Part shown: piece by piece, positions 43,824 to 56,474 of the stretch
Layout of the letters: each line of letters opens with the position of its first letter
How positions within the stretch are numbered: the first letter of the stretch is position 1
Origin: Apodemus sylvaticus
Lineage: Eukaryota; Chordata; Mammalia; Rodentia; Muridae
Assembly (NCBI RefSeq): GCF_947179515.1
Contig: NC_067488.1
Span: 35,865,842 to 35,929,841, forward strand
Length of the DNA: 64,000 bases
Direction: 5' to 3'
Position numbers and translations under genes: made by a program
Notes under the pieces: generated by a model
The model's database searches: none
What the model saw: only the letters and a program-made list of their open reading frames with translations
What the model was told of the DNA's origin: nothing

Positions 43824-43865
43824 GGGGGGTGGGGGGTGGGGGTGGGGGAGTGGGGGGAGAGGGGG
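43824..43865 (+). repeat. G-rich tract, quadruplex-type
   Basis: Six runs of five or six G separated by one to three bases, on the plus strand, just after a CA tract. It meets the usual pattern for G-quadruplex formation. Confidence 0.85.
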
Positions 43866-43968
43866 TGTCAAGGAGGATCCTCTCACAGCACAGACAGAGC
43901 TGACAGCATATCTAGGCCTCTTAACTTCCAGAGGAAGGATTCTTTCATGCATTCTCAGATAATTCAGC

Positions 43969-44087
43969 CATGATGGTGATGGACTGACTTTCTGAAACTA
44001 TAAGGGAGTCCCCAACTAAATGTTTTCTTTTGTAAGTTGCCATGGTCATGGTATCATTTTGCATTAACAGAAAAGTAACTGAGACAG
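43969..44087 (+). repeat. 3' fragment of a rodent LTR-type repeat
   Basis: 'Tgatggtgatggactgactt', 'ttctgaaactataagggagt', 'ttgtaagttgccatggtcat' and 'acagaaaagtaactgagaca' are the 3' end of the same group as 43075-43491. Confidence 0.6.
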
Positions 44088-44106
44088 TTGTGTTGGGGAG
44101 AAATAT

Positions 44107-44255
44107 TGGGTGACAGGAAGATGATATATCAGGGAGAAAGAATGTCAGGGAGTGTGGGTGTCAGAGGGAGGAAAGGTCAGAGACAGGGTGTATCAGATGG
44201 AGGGTGTATAAGAAAGAGAGTGTGACAGAAAAAGAATCTGTGAGAGTCTAAACAT
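44107..44255. repeat. Diverged 16-18-bp purine-rich repeat
   Basis: Successive units around 'ggtgtcagagggagga', 'ggtcagagacagggtgta' and 'tcagatggagggtgta' repeat a TCAG-plus-purine theme for about 150 bp. Unit length is not constant. Confidence 0.5.
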
Positions 44256-47200
44256 AGGAGCCCATAGGACTTCACTGATGTTACCTGCTCACTTATGTCT
44301 TGTGACGGTGGGCTTGTTATTTAATACCACACATGCATCTTGATCTTAAAACCAGGGAGGCTCACCCTAGTCTGCAGGATTGTCATCAAGTGGGGGTGAG
44401 GTGGTGTCTGCTCTGTATTTTAATAACATGGCCAGAGCCTCTGAGCTCAGACAATATTTCCTCTAATTAATGTTGTGCTGGATATTAAATTTCTGACCCA
44501 AGCCTTCACCCTGCTGAGGAACCCGCGGCCTTTAAAAATGAGTTGCTCACAGTAGAAGGAGGAAGTTATTTTGTCCCCTGTCCTAGCTTCCCACCCCTCA
44601 AGTCAGGCTCCTTGGTCCCCCTCCCACCCCACCCCTAATAGCACACTTCTTAGATTAAGGTCAGAAGGGCTGGAAAAAAGCATCCTTTACCACCTAAGAA
44701 GGGACCTTACTCAGCTGGTCTCTGGAGTTTCGAATTCCTTTGTGCTATTTAGCAGATGTAAATAAAGCCAACAAGACAAGCTTAGCCCAGAGGGTGACTG
44801 GGTAGCTCTTAGTTTGGAGCCACAAGGCCTTTCTATAAATACAGTCAGTCAACCAAAGAAAAATAAATGTTTCAACATTTGTCTTATCTACACTGTGTTC
44901 TATCAGAACCTCTGGGCACTTTTCCGATTTCTTCCTGTGGAATTACTTTGAGTGGAAATTGCATAGGGACATCCCCACGTCTATTCTTACACAAGGGGAG
45001 GAGCACCATTTTAAGGGGAAGCAAACCAGCAGAGTGAGACAATCAGGTAGCATACCTACTATGTGCAGTGAGGTTCTTCAATGCATTCACTTCCTCTGAA
45101 GTCCCAATTGGGCAGAACCAACTGGCTCTTCAAATCTTTCTCAACAATTTCTGTCATTAGAGCAGCTCCTCCTCAGCCTTCCTTATTGACACCTGAACAC
45201 TAGGCCGAACCACTGTCACACTGGCTGTGTTTGTAGACATGGGGACACTGATGATCTGGCTGATGCCAAAAGTCTTTCAACTTCTGGGAAGAAGCTGGGG
45301 AGTGGAGGGTGGCCATGTATGTCCTGCTCCTTTGGAACTTCTGAGAATGTGTTGCTCTGATTTTTCTCACATATCTAGAACCGAAAAAAAAGAAAAAGGA
45401 AGTCTTGGTGGAGTATGGTGAGTCCATGGTGGGGCATAATGGGTGTGTGTATTCTAAGAGAAGTGAGTCAAAGTCTCCAGTTCTCCATTTCTACGTCTGA
45501 ATGTGGGGGTGCACACAGCCTCCAAGTTCAGGGGTAAACACTTGCAATAGCACCTCCACAGAAACGGTGTTCACAGTCATCTCTAGGCCTTCAGGCCCAG
45601 GCAAGGGGATAGGAGCATCAGTCATGGAGGAAGGGGTGAGGGTAGATTCCTCAGCCATGAAGTCTGGGGGCAAGTATAGATGGTGACCTTGAAACAGTTC
45701 ATTTACTCTCCTTCCCAACTCCATCATCTGATGACAGGACTGTCCTGATAGGAATGAAAATTCTGAAGAGTAGCATGCACCCCTCCCTTTGGCTGTTAAA
45801 ATTTTCAAACCATAGTCCTCAGGGATTTAAATTTCTCAAGGATCTCATGCTGGGAGAAAGAAAAGACAGTCAGAGGCGGAACTTGTCTCCAAAAAAGAGA
45901 TTTCGTACAGTTTTGACAACTTGTCATAGTACCTTGGAGGAGAGTACCGAGCCGAGACAAGGATGAGCCAGTGACGGGGTGGGGCTGCACCTGGAGCACG
46001 ACGACTGCTTAGTGATGCCAACCTTTTGCCACCTATTGAAACCTAAACCTCTTGTCAGCCCCTGAAGATGAGTTTGTGGGGATGTTCGCGGTATCACTAG
46101 ATCTCTTTGTTCCTCTTCCTGTAGTAGTCAAATTGAATAAATTTCATTTTTCTGCTTTTTCACTATTGTGTTTTTATTTGTCCTATCGAGGGTGGGTATC
46201 TGATCCTGGCTTGTTAGGATTTCCAGTATCCAGGTTCTCACCGAAACAACTGTAATGACATAGGGACAGAGTAAGCGCTCCCTAGGCTATTCTGAGAATT
46301 ACATCTATGCAGAGCACAGTTCTTAGCTGCAGAGTTGAATGTAGAAATTAGGGAACGGAGATGTTGTGGGTTGGCTGACATATTTAGACATGGACTGAGT
46401 CTAATTTCCCAATTCACATGTACCTCACATACTGTAACTCCATCCTATGTGAGATCGGGGCCCATACAAAGGAAACAGTCCACCAAGAGCTAAATGCTCT
46501 AGCAGCAGAAAGGGAAGGTCGGAATCAATGTCATGGTCACTCACAGTTGACCTAACTAGTCTGCAGGCCAGGGTCCATGTCTTCTAGCTTCTGAAACTGT
46601 CTTCACACGTGCAGAGGCTTTCACATCAGCTCCTGGTCTGGGATACATCACTGTGACCCCACCCCTGACATACTGTTTAGGCTACACCCATCATGGGGAG
46701 TTGCTGGGTGTTCTAACTCTGGGTCCGTCTCCTGCTAGCTGCTCATGCGGACAGTGCTTTGATGATGTCATTGATGCCATTATCCACTGAGTAGATCCAC
46801 AATGTCCTCTCTCCTTTCCTGCAAAGGAGAGTTCGTAGTACTCTTATACCTTTTGAAATCTGTAGTTCGCCATGGCTTTAGAATGAAATGGTAACTGAAC
46901 TGAGCCACATCTTCCCCTGTCTAAATTTTTACTTTTACACAAGGCCCTTCAATTATACTGAGATCAAATCATGCTCACTGGAGAGGCCTTGCTTAATATT
47001 TGCCATATTCTTGTTAGGAAGGAACAATTGATGCTGTGAGAGCCCTTGGGCCTGTAGAGATGCTTGTGGACACCAGCACAGACAGGTACACTAGCACCTC
47101 TCCTATGACCCCGCATGCCTGGCTTCATTTAGATGCAGGACTTTCTCCACTAGTCTAGCTCAACAGCCTCTAGATCCTAAGGCTTCCGTGCTGTTTTAAA

Positions 47201-49500
47201 TCTCTACTCAGTGTTTCCCTGCACATGTCTGTGAATGGACACAGCTTGGAAAGGCACCCCCCCCCCCCTGTCAACTGAACACATCTGTGAGCAGGGGCCT
47301 GAGCTTCCCTGGGGATATTCCCCCCCCCCTTCCTCACCAGCAAGAATGGTCAAGGCACCCATCTTCCTGGTGTCCTGGGAAAGAAGCTCCACACTTTCTT
47401 GACTTGCTGAGCTAACAGGAAGTGGCTTCCAAGCTGTGGGTGGTCTTACAACTTTTTAAAAAACAGTGCCCAAAGGCTGAGACTTGCTGTGAGCAAACTT
47501 TGCCTCAGGACTTTAGTGTGACCCCCTTCTTTCCACCTGTGAACTTCTGAGTTTCTGTCTATGTGGGTCAAGACAAGTGACAATAAGGAAGACTCCTGGT
47601 GTCTCCCACGTACAGCTCTCTAGAGAGGATTTTCTAAACACATTTTGACCATGTAGACAACATTAACATTATATTCCCATCCCCAATGTTTCTTCCATAT
47701 CACTTTGAGAAACCAAACCAAATCCGGAATAATGAAACAGTTTAATAAAATAGTCCGTGCTTAGAGATGCTCTGAGTTTGAAGTACTAGATAGCTCCTGG
47801 TGACAGCAAGACGATCCCCTTTCACTCTTCCTCCTCTGCATACGGCATTTCTCTCCAAGATGCAGCTCATCATTGTGTGGTGACATCCACTTGTCCAGTA
47901 GGACTCCTTGTCTGTCCAGGCATTCCGTAAATGCAGGTCATTCCTAGACAGGTTGTGTGAAAGCAGTCTTACCCAAAGGGGATGGTCAGCATTTTGTTGC
48001 ATAAACAACCAAATGACTGGCACAAGCTCGTTCTATGCCCTCTGGGCAGTTTTATGGAGCAGTTCATCTATTTTCTCACCTGTTCAACCCAAACACCTGG
48101 CCGCTGAGCCTCCTCTCCCTCTCTGAAGTCTAGTTCAGTGTGGGAGGCCTTGCCAGGAGCAGGAAGCAGCTGGACCAGTCATTTGTTTACATACTCAACA
48201 GCAGTATGTATGAGCTGGCTTTTAAAAAAGTGGCAAATGGATAAAGTTCAACACACTATTCCCTGTAGTCAATTAAAAATTTCTTTTGATTAAAAAAAAA
48301 TACATGTTACTTCAAACACATAGAATCCACGTGTGGGATGTCTTATTAAACTGTTTCATTATTCTAGAATAATTGATTTGATTTTTTTTTCTTTTCAAAG
48401 TCAGATGGAAGAAAAACTGGGGATGAGGACATAATTTGCTGACATTGTCCACCTGGTTAAAGTGTCTTTAATAACTCCCCTTTGGAGAGGCGCATGTGGG
48501 AGTGGCCATGGGTAATGATTGCGGACAAAGTCTTGCCTCATGGCTAAATCACAGGCCTGCGAGCAAGCAGGGCCATGGAGCTGCTGGCTGAGTTTGAACC
48601 TTGGAGCCGTAGGCAGCTCCTGGCTTGCAAGCTGCAAAGCTGCCTGTGCCAAGTGAATATGGTTCTGTCTGTTCTCAGTCTTATGCTCACAATATCCAGC
48701 CCAACATAGCAGGAGCAGGGAGCAGACCATCAGCCTTCAGGGGACGTGGGAATGAATTCATTACATTAGTAACTCTCAGCGTCTCCTGGTAGCAGGAAGC
48801 CATGGTCATCCTTGGCTGATGTTGAGTTATTTCTAAATGTGTGTGTGTGTGTGTGTGTGTTGGTAGTAGTAGCAGTGAGCATCATCCTCTGTCCATTCAG
48901 CATAATTTTCATTCTCATGAGACATGAATGCTTCTAGCCAAATCTCATTCACCTTACATCTATCTGCAATGTCCAGTTGCACAATGGACCGGGGAGGATC
49001 ACGATTCTGGAATTCTGGAGACTAGCTACTGATCTGCCTGTTTTTGACCTGTGAGTTCTCAGGAAAGCCAGGAACCATCTTCTTGCTCTCAAGGGCTGAC
49101 CTGGCTGATGACCTTTAGCAGCCCTCCTGGGGGCTGATGTTATCACCCCCACCTCTTGGAATTATGGTTTGTGTATTTCCTACAGAACGAGATGACTGAT
49201 CCTGGTTAGACAACCTTGCAGTGAGAGGAGTTGGCTGCTCCTTCCTGTCTTAAGGAACATTAATAATTTGTTTTTCTATGACCTGTGATGTCCTCAGGCC
49301 AACAAACGAAGAGCCTGACTGGTACTCATTCGCTACTTTATGAGTTTAGCTCATAACTGATGTGCTTTCGAGAGTTTATCAGTCCTTACACCTTTTTGCA
49401 AGGCTAGGAGTGTTCTCTTCTTATTTACTCAATAGATTCTTGCTATACTGCAAAAACAGTTTTAGCATTCTTTTTTCTTTCCTTTTTCCTTTTCTTTTTC
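44256..49500. other. Long unique stretch, no gene seen
   Basis: About 5.2 kb with few recognisable repeats. Short (GT)n at 48838-48860, C-runs at 47261-47269 and 47322-47329. The text 45060-45120 ('tacctactatgtgcag') may be a MIR remnant. A segment ending near 46140 with AATAAA looks like the end of a retroviral LTR or an old processed RNA, but no target duplication or start is visible. Open frames up to 109 codons show no domain. Confidence 0.4.
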
Positions 49501-49584
49501 CTTCTCTTCTCTTCTCTTCTCTTCTCTTCTCTTCTCTTCTCTTCTCTTCTCTTCTCTTCTCTTCTCTTCTCTTCTCTTCTCTTT
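49501..49584. repeat. (CTTCT)n microsatellite
   Basis: A second pentanucleotide array of the same unit as at 32438-32520, preceded by T/C-rich sequence. No B2 body lies next to it, so its origin is unclear. Confidence 0.9.
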
Positions 49585-50180
49585 TTATCTGACCTGCTTG
49601 GGAACATTGTGTATTTCAACCTTAATTTCTAGAGTATGATTACTTTTCCTGATGTCTTTATGAGAAGAGCAGCAACAACAACAATAACAACAAAAACTTG
49701 TCATAGAGATTGAGATAGGTCCAAACACACAAATCCCCCTCTAATAAGCAAGGCACAAGCTCTAGTGTCTTATGAAGAGGGTTCTAGCAGAAGGGAGCAC
49801 ACACACCCGTGAGAGCGGAGTTCTGAAGGAACCCGGTTGCTGATGTCCTCTGCACTGGGCCTCAGGCTGATGGCCAGAGCCTGGAGGATTTTTTTTTTTT
49901 CTGGCGGGGATTCAAAGGTTGTCTGCTTGCTAAGAATATGTGAGCTCTGAGCCTTTCAAGGTGAAGTCACTTAAGGTCCTCAGAGCTGCCTGCGTAGTCA
50001 ATGGTAATGTTTTCCTAATTTAGCTAAGCAAGATGAAAATTTTTTTATTGGTTTAATATTACTTAAATTCAGAAATAATTTGACTAGAGAGTTACAAAGA
50101 CCGAAGAGTACAGTGTGTGCCTGTGAACCCTTGGTCTGTTTCCATAGTGTTGACATTGTATGTGACCATAGCGTCTTTTC
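49585..50180. other. Unique sequence, no gene seen
   Basis: A/T-rich in part (about 50030-50060). No exon recognised. Confidence 0.35.
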
Positions 50181-50360
50181 TTTTCTTTCTTTTTTAAAAG
50201 ATGTATGCCTGTATGTATGTATGTATATGAGTACACCATTGCTCTCTTCAGACACACCAGAAGAGGGCATCAGACCCCATTACAGATGGTTGTAAGCTAC
50301 CATGTGGTTGCGGGGAATTGAACTCAGGATCTCTGGAAGAGCAGTCAGCGCTCCAGCCCT
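50181..50360 (-). mobile_element. B2 SINE with internal deletion
   Basis: Antisense B2 with a T-rich/GTAT tail and 'accagaagagggcatcagac', but the end jumps from 'gcagtcagcg' to 'ctccagccct', so about 25 bp of the 5' part is missing. Flanks 'atagcgtcttttc' (from about 50168) and 'ataatgtcttttc' (from 50361) form an imperfect target duplication. Confidence 0.75.
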
Positions 50361-50839
50361 ATAATGTCTTTTCCAAAATGCAGAGGCATCATTACCACAG
50401 AGCTACCTGAGTCACAGACAGGATTTTGGCTTCTTGGGCTTCTCAATGACTTCTTTGTTCATGGAGACCACCTGGGATCCCATACTGTAATCAGTCATCA
50501 GGACACACTAATATCCAGCCAATGGTGTATCTCAACCCTCCTGGCATTATTAGCCTCTTTCTTAAGATATGCTTCAGGAATTGCCCCTATGGTGCCCTCC
50601 CCTCAACCTTAGCATCATTTGTAATCTCAAACTAAATGCATATGTAGGAATGATGCATGTATGCATTGAATATTTCTATAATTTATTTCTACTAACTAGA
50701 CATTGAGAATATTTGCAACTCCTGGAAATGCATAAATTATTTGTTTCCTTAAATTATGGATGGCATGTTTATAACAAGTACATATAAATTGTGAGTGAAC
50801 ATTATAAATATATAATCCTGTTTGCCAACATTTATCACC
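50361..50839. other. Unique A/T-rich sequence
   Basis: No exon or family recognised. Confidence 0.35.
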
Positions 50840-50938
50840 ATTGTGCTAGGGACTGAACTTCATGCTAAGCACTTTGCAACCAGAATTTCATTTGAGCTTC
50901 ATTCTTAGTCCACGGAGGAAACAAAATGTCTCATATTT
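50840..50938 (-). repeat. MIR SINE fragment, antisense
   Basis: 'Ccattgtgctagggactgaa', 'atgctaagcactttgcaacc' and 'agaatttcatttgagcttca' match the reverse complement of the MIR 3' part. Confidence 0.6.
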
Positions 50939-50957
50939 CAATTTTTGTTAAACAGAA

Positions 50958-50960
<3 letters not shown>

Positions 50961-51042
<82 letters not shown>
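50961..51042. repeat. (TA)n(GT)n compound microsatellite
   Basis: A pure TA tract (50961-51012) joins a GT tract (51013-51042) with one GC step at the junction. The TA part is perfectly self-complementary and can extrude a hairpin. Confidence 0.95.
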
Positions 51043-54000
51043 ATTTTATATAAACTTTAATATTCAGAAGATAAAGACTTCTGGGGGAAGGTGAGGGTCA
51101 TACTTCAGAAATATCCTACCTGGGGGACAGTGGTACCCCTAGCCTTTGAAATTAAGGCTGCTCCCAGGGACAATGTTCAATACAGACAAGCAGAGTAGAC
51201 CTCAGTGACCTCCTGATATCCCTCCAATGAAGCCACCAGATGTGAAGGTGTTGTTGAGTGTCACATACCCAAGAACCAGCATGTTAGATCTCCCCTTGGA
51301 AGGAAGGCATGGGAAGAGTCCTGACAGTGGCTGCCAAAGCCAAACAGGTGGCAACCTGCTCTAGCCTTCAGAATGGCTAAGAAGAAAGGCTTCCTCATCA
51401 CTGGGTCTTTGCTAGACTCAATTTCAAGTTCAAGTTGAAGTAGGTCTCTCCTTCCTCCAGGCTCAGCTCTCAGTGAATGCCTAGAAACTTCATCTCCATA
51501 GAGACTCTTTAGCAACTGGGGAGATAGTCCAGTTTCCCTGAGCATCAGATCCTTCAACCCAGGGCATCACCCCAGGACACTGGCATATATCTTGGCCTTT
51601 TGCTGTACATCAGGACATGAGTGGAGATGGTTTAAAAAACAGTACACCCAGAAGATAGGAACCAATACTCTATAGCTCTATCCAGAAAGGAACACTTTCT
51701 TGAGGGATGCTCAGAGCCATGCCCATAGATATCATTCAACCTTCTATTTATCCAACTGGAGGAACAGGGTTGCTGTTTTGATTCCTGCTTCCTGGTAGAG
51801 ACCACAAGGATGTTTGCCCTCCTCAAGGTCAAAGAATTTGTTTCAAAGAGCATCCCAGCCTTTCTTCTTCAGATTTTACATTGCTACCCTGCTCTTCATT
51901 TGACCTAAGCTAAGAGGAGCCAGGAGTAGACTTGATGCTTCTAATTAGAGAGAGAGACTGCAGGGACTGTCACCCATCTGGACAGTGTGCTCTGCGTGCC
52001 CCAAGTCCCGCCCTAGAAACTTGTCCAGATGCCTAAGCCTGGAAGTAAAGGAGACTTCAAGGAGGGGCAGTGCCTCTTGTCCCTTGAGTTAAACTATGCT
52101 ATTTATTTCCCATTCAATCACAGCGGAGGTACAGAAGCTCCAATTAACACTCTGGATGCATCTCGTGGGAGTGTCTCTCAAACACTGGCACGTAAATGTG
52201 TCCTCTAAAGCCAGACCCTATCACTAAGCACCCCTGCAGGTTCTGAGAGCTTAATCTGTCATGAGCTCTGCCTCTCCCCAGCTTTGGAGACTATGGGCAC
52301 AAGTCATATCACCTTCATTATCAGTGTCAAGGCAGTGGCTGAGAGGTGTGGAATTTCTTTGTCGCCACATGACCTGGAAGGTCAAGTCTAGACCCTGAAC
52401 ACTCTGACACTTCCTGATTCATTCCATCACTCCATGACTTGAAGGAATCAATCCCACAGGCAAAATTGCCACAATTCTGGAGCAACCTTTGACCTTAAGC
52501 CCTACCTCATTTCCTGGGGATAGGATTGTGAATTCAAGGGCTTCATTAATTCTCATGATGATCCATCTCATATTTGAGCTGTAAAGCAAGATTTGATCCT
52601 GACAAAACCCTGGCTCCACATAAAGGTGATGAAAATTAAGACAGGCCTTGGCACCTGTAACACAGAAGTCGGTGCCTAGCCTGGCACAGAGCAGACACAC
52701 TTACAAAGCAGAGCTGGTGCTCAGTGCTGTGATGCTTCTGCCCCTACTTCTGATGTTCCTTCATTGCAAGCTTCCCACAATTACTGTAACCTATATCTGT
52801 GGACCAGGAAGGCCAAGCATCAAACCCACAGACCATAGGGATCACCTTTTCAGTAGCCTATTGTGTCACCTTTTTGTCCTCTTGTCCGTGATGTGGTTCT
52901 TTAGAACAGGAACTTAATAATGTCACTCCAGGCCCTGCTTCTCCATGAGACCGGCCCAGCTCAGTTTCTTACCTTTCCCATTGAGCATGGGCTTATATAG
53001 TGGAAGTGACTCAAACTTTTCCTAGAAAACGTGACCCTGCCTCTGCCTCCAGGCCTTTGCAATACTTCCCCTTCCTTTTGATACCTTCTTCCTCCAGTCA
53101 CTGTGATATTGATCACTTTGTGCTGGAATCTCTCAGCTAACTTATTGGAAGAAGAGTGACTGAAATCTATTCACAAGACAGAGTAGGGTGACCAAGAGAT
53201 TCAAAGTTAAAGATTACGAGGTAATTGGGAGCAACAAATAAGGATCAAGCTCAGTTAAATGTCCCAGAGGCTGAGAAAGGGGTACAGATGCCTTATAAGG
53301 CACTGGGAAGGAACAGGACAAAGACTCAGAGCCAGGGTCAAGGAGGGAGACCTGTCTTTTAGTTCTGCATAAAGAACCGACAGGGCTGTATGGATTGAGC
53401 TGAGATGAGAAGGCAACAGGTCGAAGTCTCAGTTACATCCCTGGGATTGTATGGAGGTAGAGCTGTGTGGGTCTGCATTCACACCACTGGGCATGCCCTT
53501 CTGGGGAGGCAGAGCTTGGGTAGTTTGACTGTGCTTACCCCATGCGAGTGCCAGGTTGTATGAAAGCACCAAGACATCTCTCCCCAGGGCTGGGAAAGTG
53601 CAGTCTGAGATGTGAGAAAGCTGGAGCTGGTCCAGGGTTCCCCAGGCCTGCAATGAGGCCAGGGCCATGGGGTTCTCAGATTCTTGGTCATCCAGGTGGT
53701 GCCGTTGGAGTCTGGGGTCAGGGAAAGGAGGAGCTCTGGCTTGTCTCATCAGTAATTGCCCTTAGCTTGATGGAGGCAGGCTTGGTAATGGTTGTGGCTG
53801 AGAGTACAGAGAAGCCTTCTACAGGAAAATTAAGCTGAGGCTCTGTAGTCCAATGCCTTCTCCATGGTTCCTCACGGCGGATCTTGATGAATGAGACAGT
53901 CCATGGTTCTAAACAGTCTATTGGTTGTTTATGGCAGAAAATGGACCTATAACATACCATACTCACATCTCAGGGTAGAACTAAGATTAAATAACATTTG

Positions 54001-55850
54001 TGGGGAGGAACGTTTGGGAAGGGAAGATTATTGGCTGAGACCTCCGGGTTGCTAGGTACCTTGTTAGCATAGAGAACTCTGTTTGGGGCCTACATGACCA
54101 TAGGGCACGTTCTTTTATTTGAGGAGCATGACATGTGTTCCAGGCCAGGAATCTGGCAGGGAGCAGGGAGTCACCTAAGTTGCAGGTGTATGCCTCTGAG
54201 TCTCAGCTTGCTCGATATTACCAACTTCTTGGCATGGTTTTACCATCCAACAGAGCTCGGGTAGAAATAGATAAAATTACACTCCAGAACCACTGGGTGT
54301 TTGGCTCTGTCTCTGGAAGAAAACCAGTGACCTGCAAGGGCTCATGCCCTTCAGGTCCTAGTCAGACTCCAGCTCTCGTAGCACTTGGTTTGGGGAGTGT
54401 GCTGATGATGAGCCTTTGCTCTCCCAATACCCGTCATCTCCCTGCCCTCCGGAAACTACAGTACAAATGCCTCACCATGACTTCTGAAAATTCCGCAAGA
54501 CACAGTGCCTTTGATCCAGAGCACCATTTAGTACAGCCTTTCAATGTTTCAGGTTCCCTTAGAATTTTGCCCACAGGTCTGCCCAATCTACTGGCATCAT
54601 GTCTTATGAGGATGTATCCAACTCCTCCAGAATTAGTTCACCATGGAGTTTAGAGTTAGAGAATGCCCATGTAATCCCAGATGCTTACATAGGCTTACGT
54701 GGACATTTGTGTGTCCTGAGGGCTGCATTTTACTTGCCTGTGGTTCCTGGAGCCTGGACATACATTTTATCCATCTGGTTCCTTTCATGCTCAGGACAGA
54801 ACTGGCCATAGAACAGATGAATATAGCACTGAAGAGCTCACTTTCCACAGATTCTGCCCTTCCCTTGACCCCGATCACAGATCCTGGTCATGGGCAGTAG
54901 GCCTTTTCTGCCAAGGAGGAGCCTCTTAGTGATGAGGATGACTCATAGAGTTGGAGGTTTGGGGCCTTGAGGAGGGTGTTACAAAATCACTTAAGTGTTC
55001 TACCAATTGAATATCTTGATGACTCACGGTGCTGAGGACACCTGGAGCCAGCCCTGACTCTTGGTCCCAAGGAAAAGAAAGTCACACATCCATGTTTTTT
55101 AATGCCCAAGGGTCCTACATTTTTTTTCTAGAAGCTAGACCAAGTCTGGTGGCTCTTTAGTAAGTAGTCTTTTGGCACTTGTTGTATTGACCTATAAGAG
55201 AGACAGAGTTTGTGCTTCACTGAGCACAGAAAGGCACCGGGGACAGGGCAAGTCATGCTGAAACCTATATTATATCTATGTTGTTCACTCAGCTCAAGGA
55301 CCTAGGTGTCTGGCTGTACAGGCATTTAGGTATATTTCTAGTCTCTGAGGGTTATTTCCTAACTGTACTCCTTACCTAAACTATTACTGCCTTGAAGTCG
55401 GCCATGATGAGAAACAGAGAGGGAAAAAGGACCTGATGTATGGCTCTGTGGAAGGAGGCCAGGGCTCAGTCACCAGCCTCAGCTGCCTTTTTCACGACAC
55501 CTAGGACCCGAGGATGTGTGCCAGGACACACTCTTCCTCTCTTCCTTTATTCTTGTTTCACCCGCCCAGGCCTAGCAAGTTCTCCTTTCCATCTGGGGAA
55601 ATTAAGGCAGTTCCTTGACCTTAACTCTTTCATGAGTGAAGCTTTTATCCCAGATCAAAAGGAATCTTCAGTTTTCTCCCTTGTGGCTCCCACCCTCCTG
55701 TAGGTTTACAAGAGAAGTGCCCTGGACTGCCAGGCTCTGGAGCTTTCTGACTTACTAGTACTTCTAGGGTTTAGGTGTTTTTATGTACATGACAGACAAG
55801 CGGTCCTGAGATCCTATAGCACATTGAATGGGTATTCCTACACCACCATA
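51043..55850. other. Long unique stretch, no gene seen
   Basis: About 4.8 kb with no clear repeat. The 172-codon plus-strand frame at 54135-54653 is the longest uninterrupted frame outside GC-rich and repeat regions, but has no domain, signal peptide or splice context. Text near 52660-52700 may be a MIR end. Confidence 0.4.
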
Positions 55851-56246
55851 TGTGCTGCTTATTTTTTTTCTCAAACTGACACAAGCTAGAGCCATCTGGG
55901 AAGAGGGAACCCCTTTTGAAAAATATACCTCTATTGCTTCGCCGGTAGGCATATTTGTGAGGTTTTTTGTTTTTTTTTTTTGATTGATGGTTTATGTGGG
56001 TGGGTCTTACCCACTATGGGCAGTGTCACTGCTGGGCAGGTTGTCTTGGGTGGTAGGGTGCTATGGGGAGCAAGCCTATTAACAGTGTTTCTCCATGGCA
56101 TCTTTAGTTCTTGCCTCCAGGTTCCTGCCTTATGGTCCTGTCTTGACTTCCCTCCATGAAATAAAGCTGAAATAAATCCTTTCCTCCTCAAGTTGTTTTC
56201 AGTCATGTTTTTTTAAAATCATGGCAGTAGAAAACAAACTAAGACA
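55851..56246 (+). repeat. Old solo LTR of the 13642-14041 family
   Basis: Diverged copy: 'tgacacaagctagagccatc', 'ccaggttcctgccttatggt', AATAAA near 56174 and the end 'aaacaaactaagaca'. TG...CA ends can be placed at 55851 and 56246, but no duplication survives. Confidence 0.6.
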
Positions 56247-56402
56247 TAAATGTGCACAAATGAAAGCCAACATTTGAACTATGATAGTATAAAAGTAGGT
56301 CTTCTAAGTGATAAATACCATCTATTGCTGATAGAGTTTGACTTGTACCATCTATGAGAATCAAGGGCTTTCAACCACTGTAAGTCAGCAAAGCATGACT
56401 TA

Positions 56403-56474
<72 letters not shown>

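Noticed and set aside
45491..45808. 105-codon minus-strand frame with somewhat protein-like text
   Set aside because: No acceptor, donor or recognised domain; neighbouring frames are similar in length.
45900..46260. Possible retroviral LTR end or processed RNA 3' end around an AATAAA at about 46136
   Set aside because: No TG...CA ends, target duplication or poly-A tract could be found, so it is mentioned only inside the unique-region entry.
54135..54653. 172-codon plus-strand frame
   Set aside because: Long for its A/T context, but has no domain, signal peptide, membrane segment, splice sites or polyadenylation signal that fits. Chance is likely.
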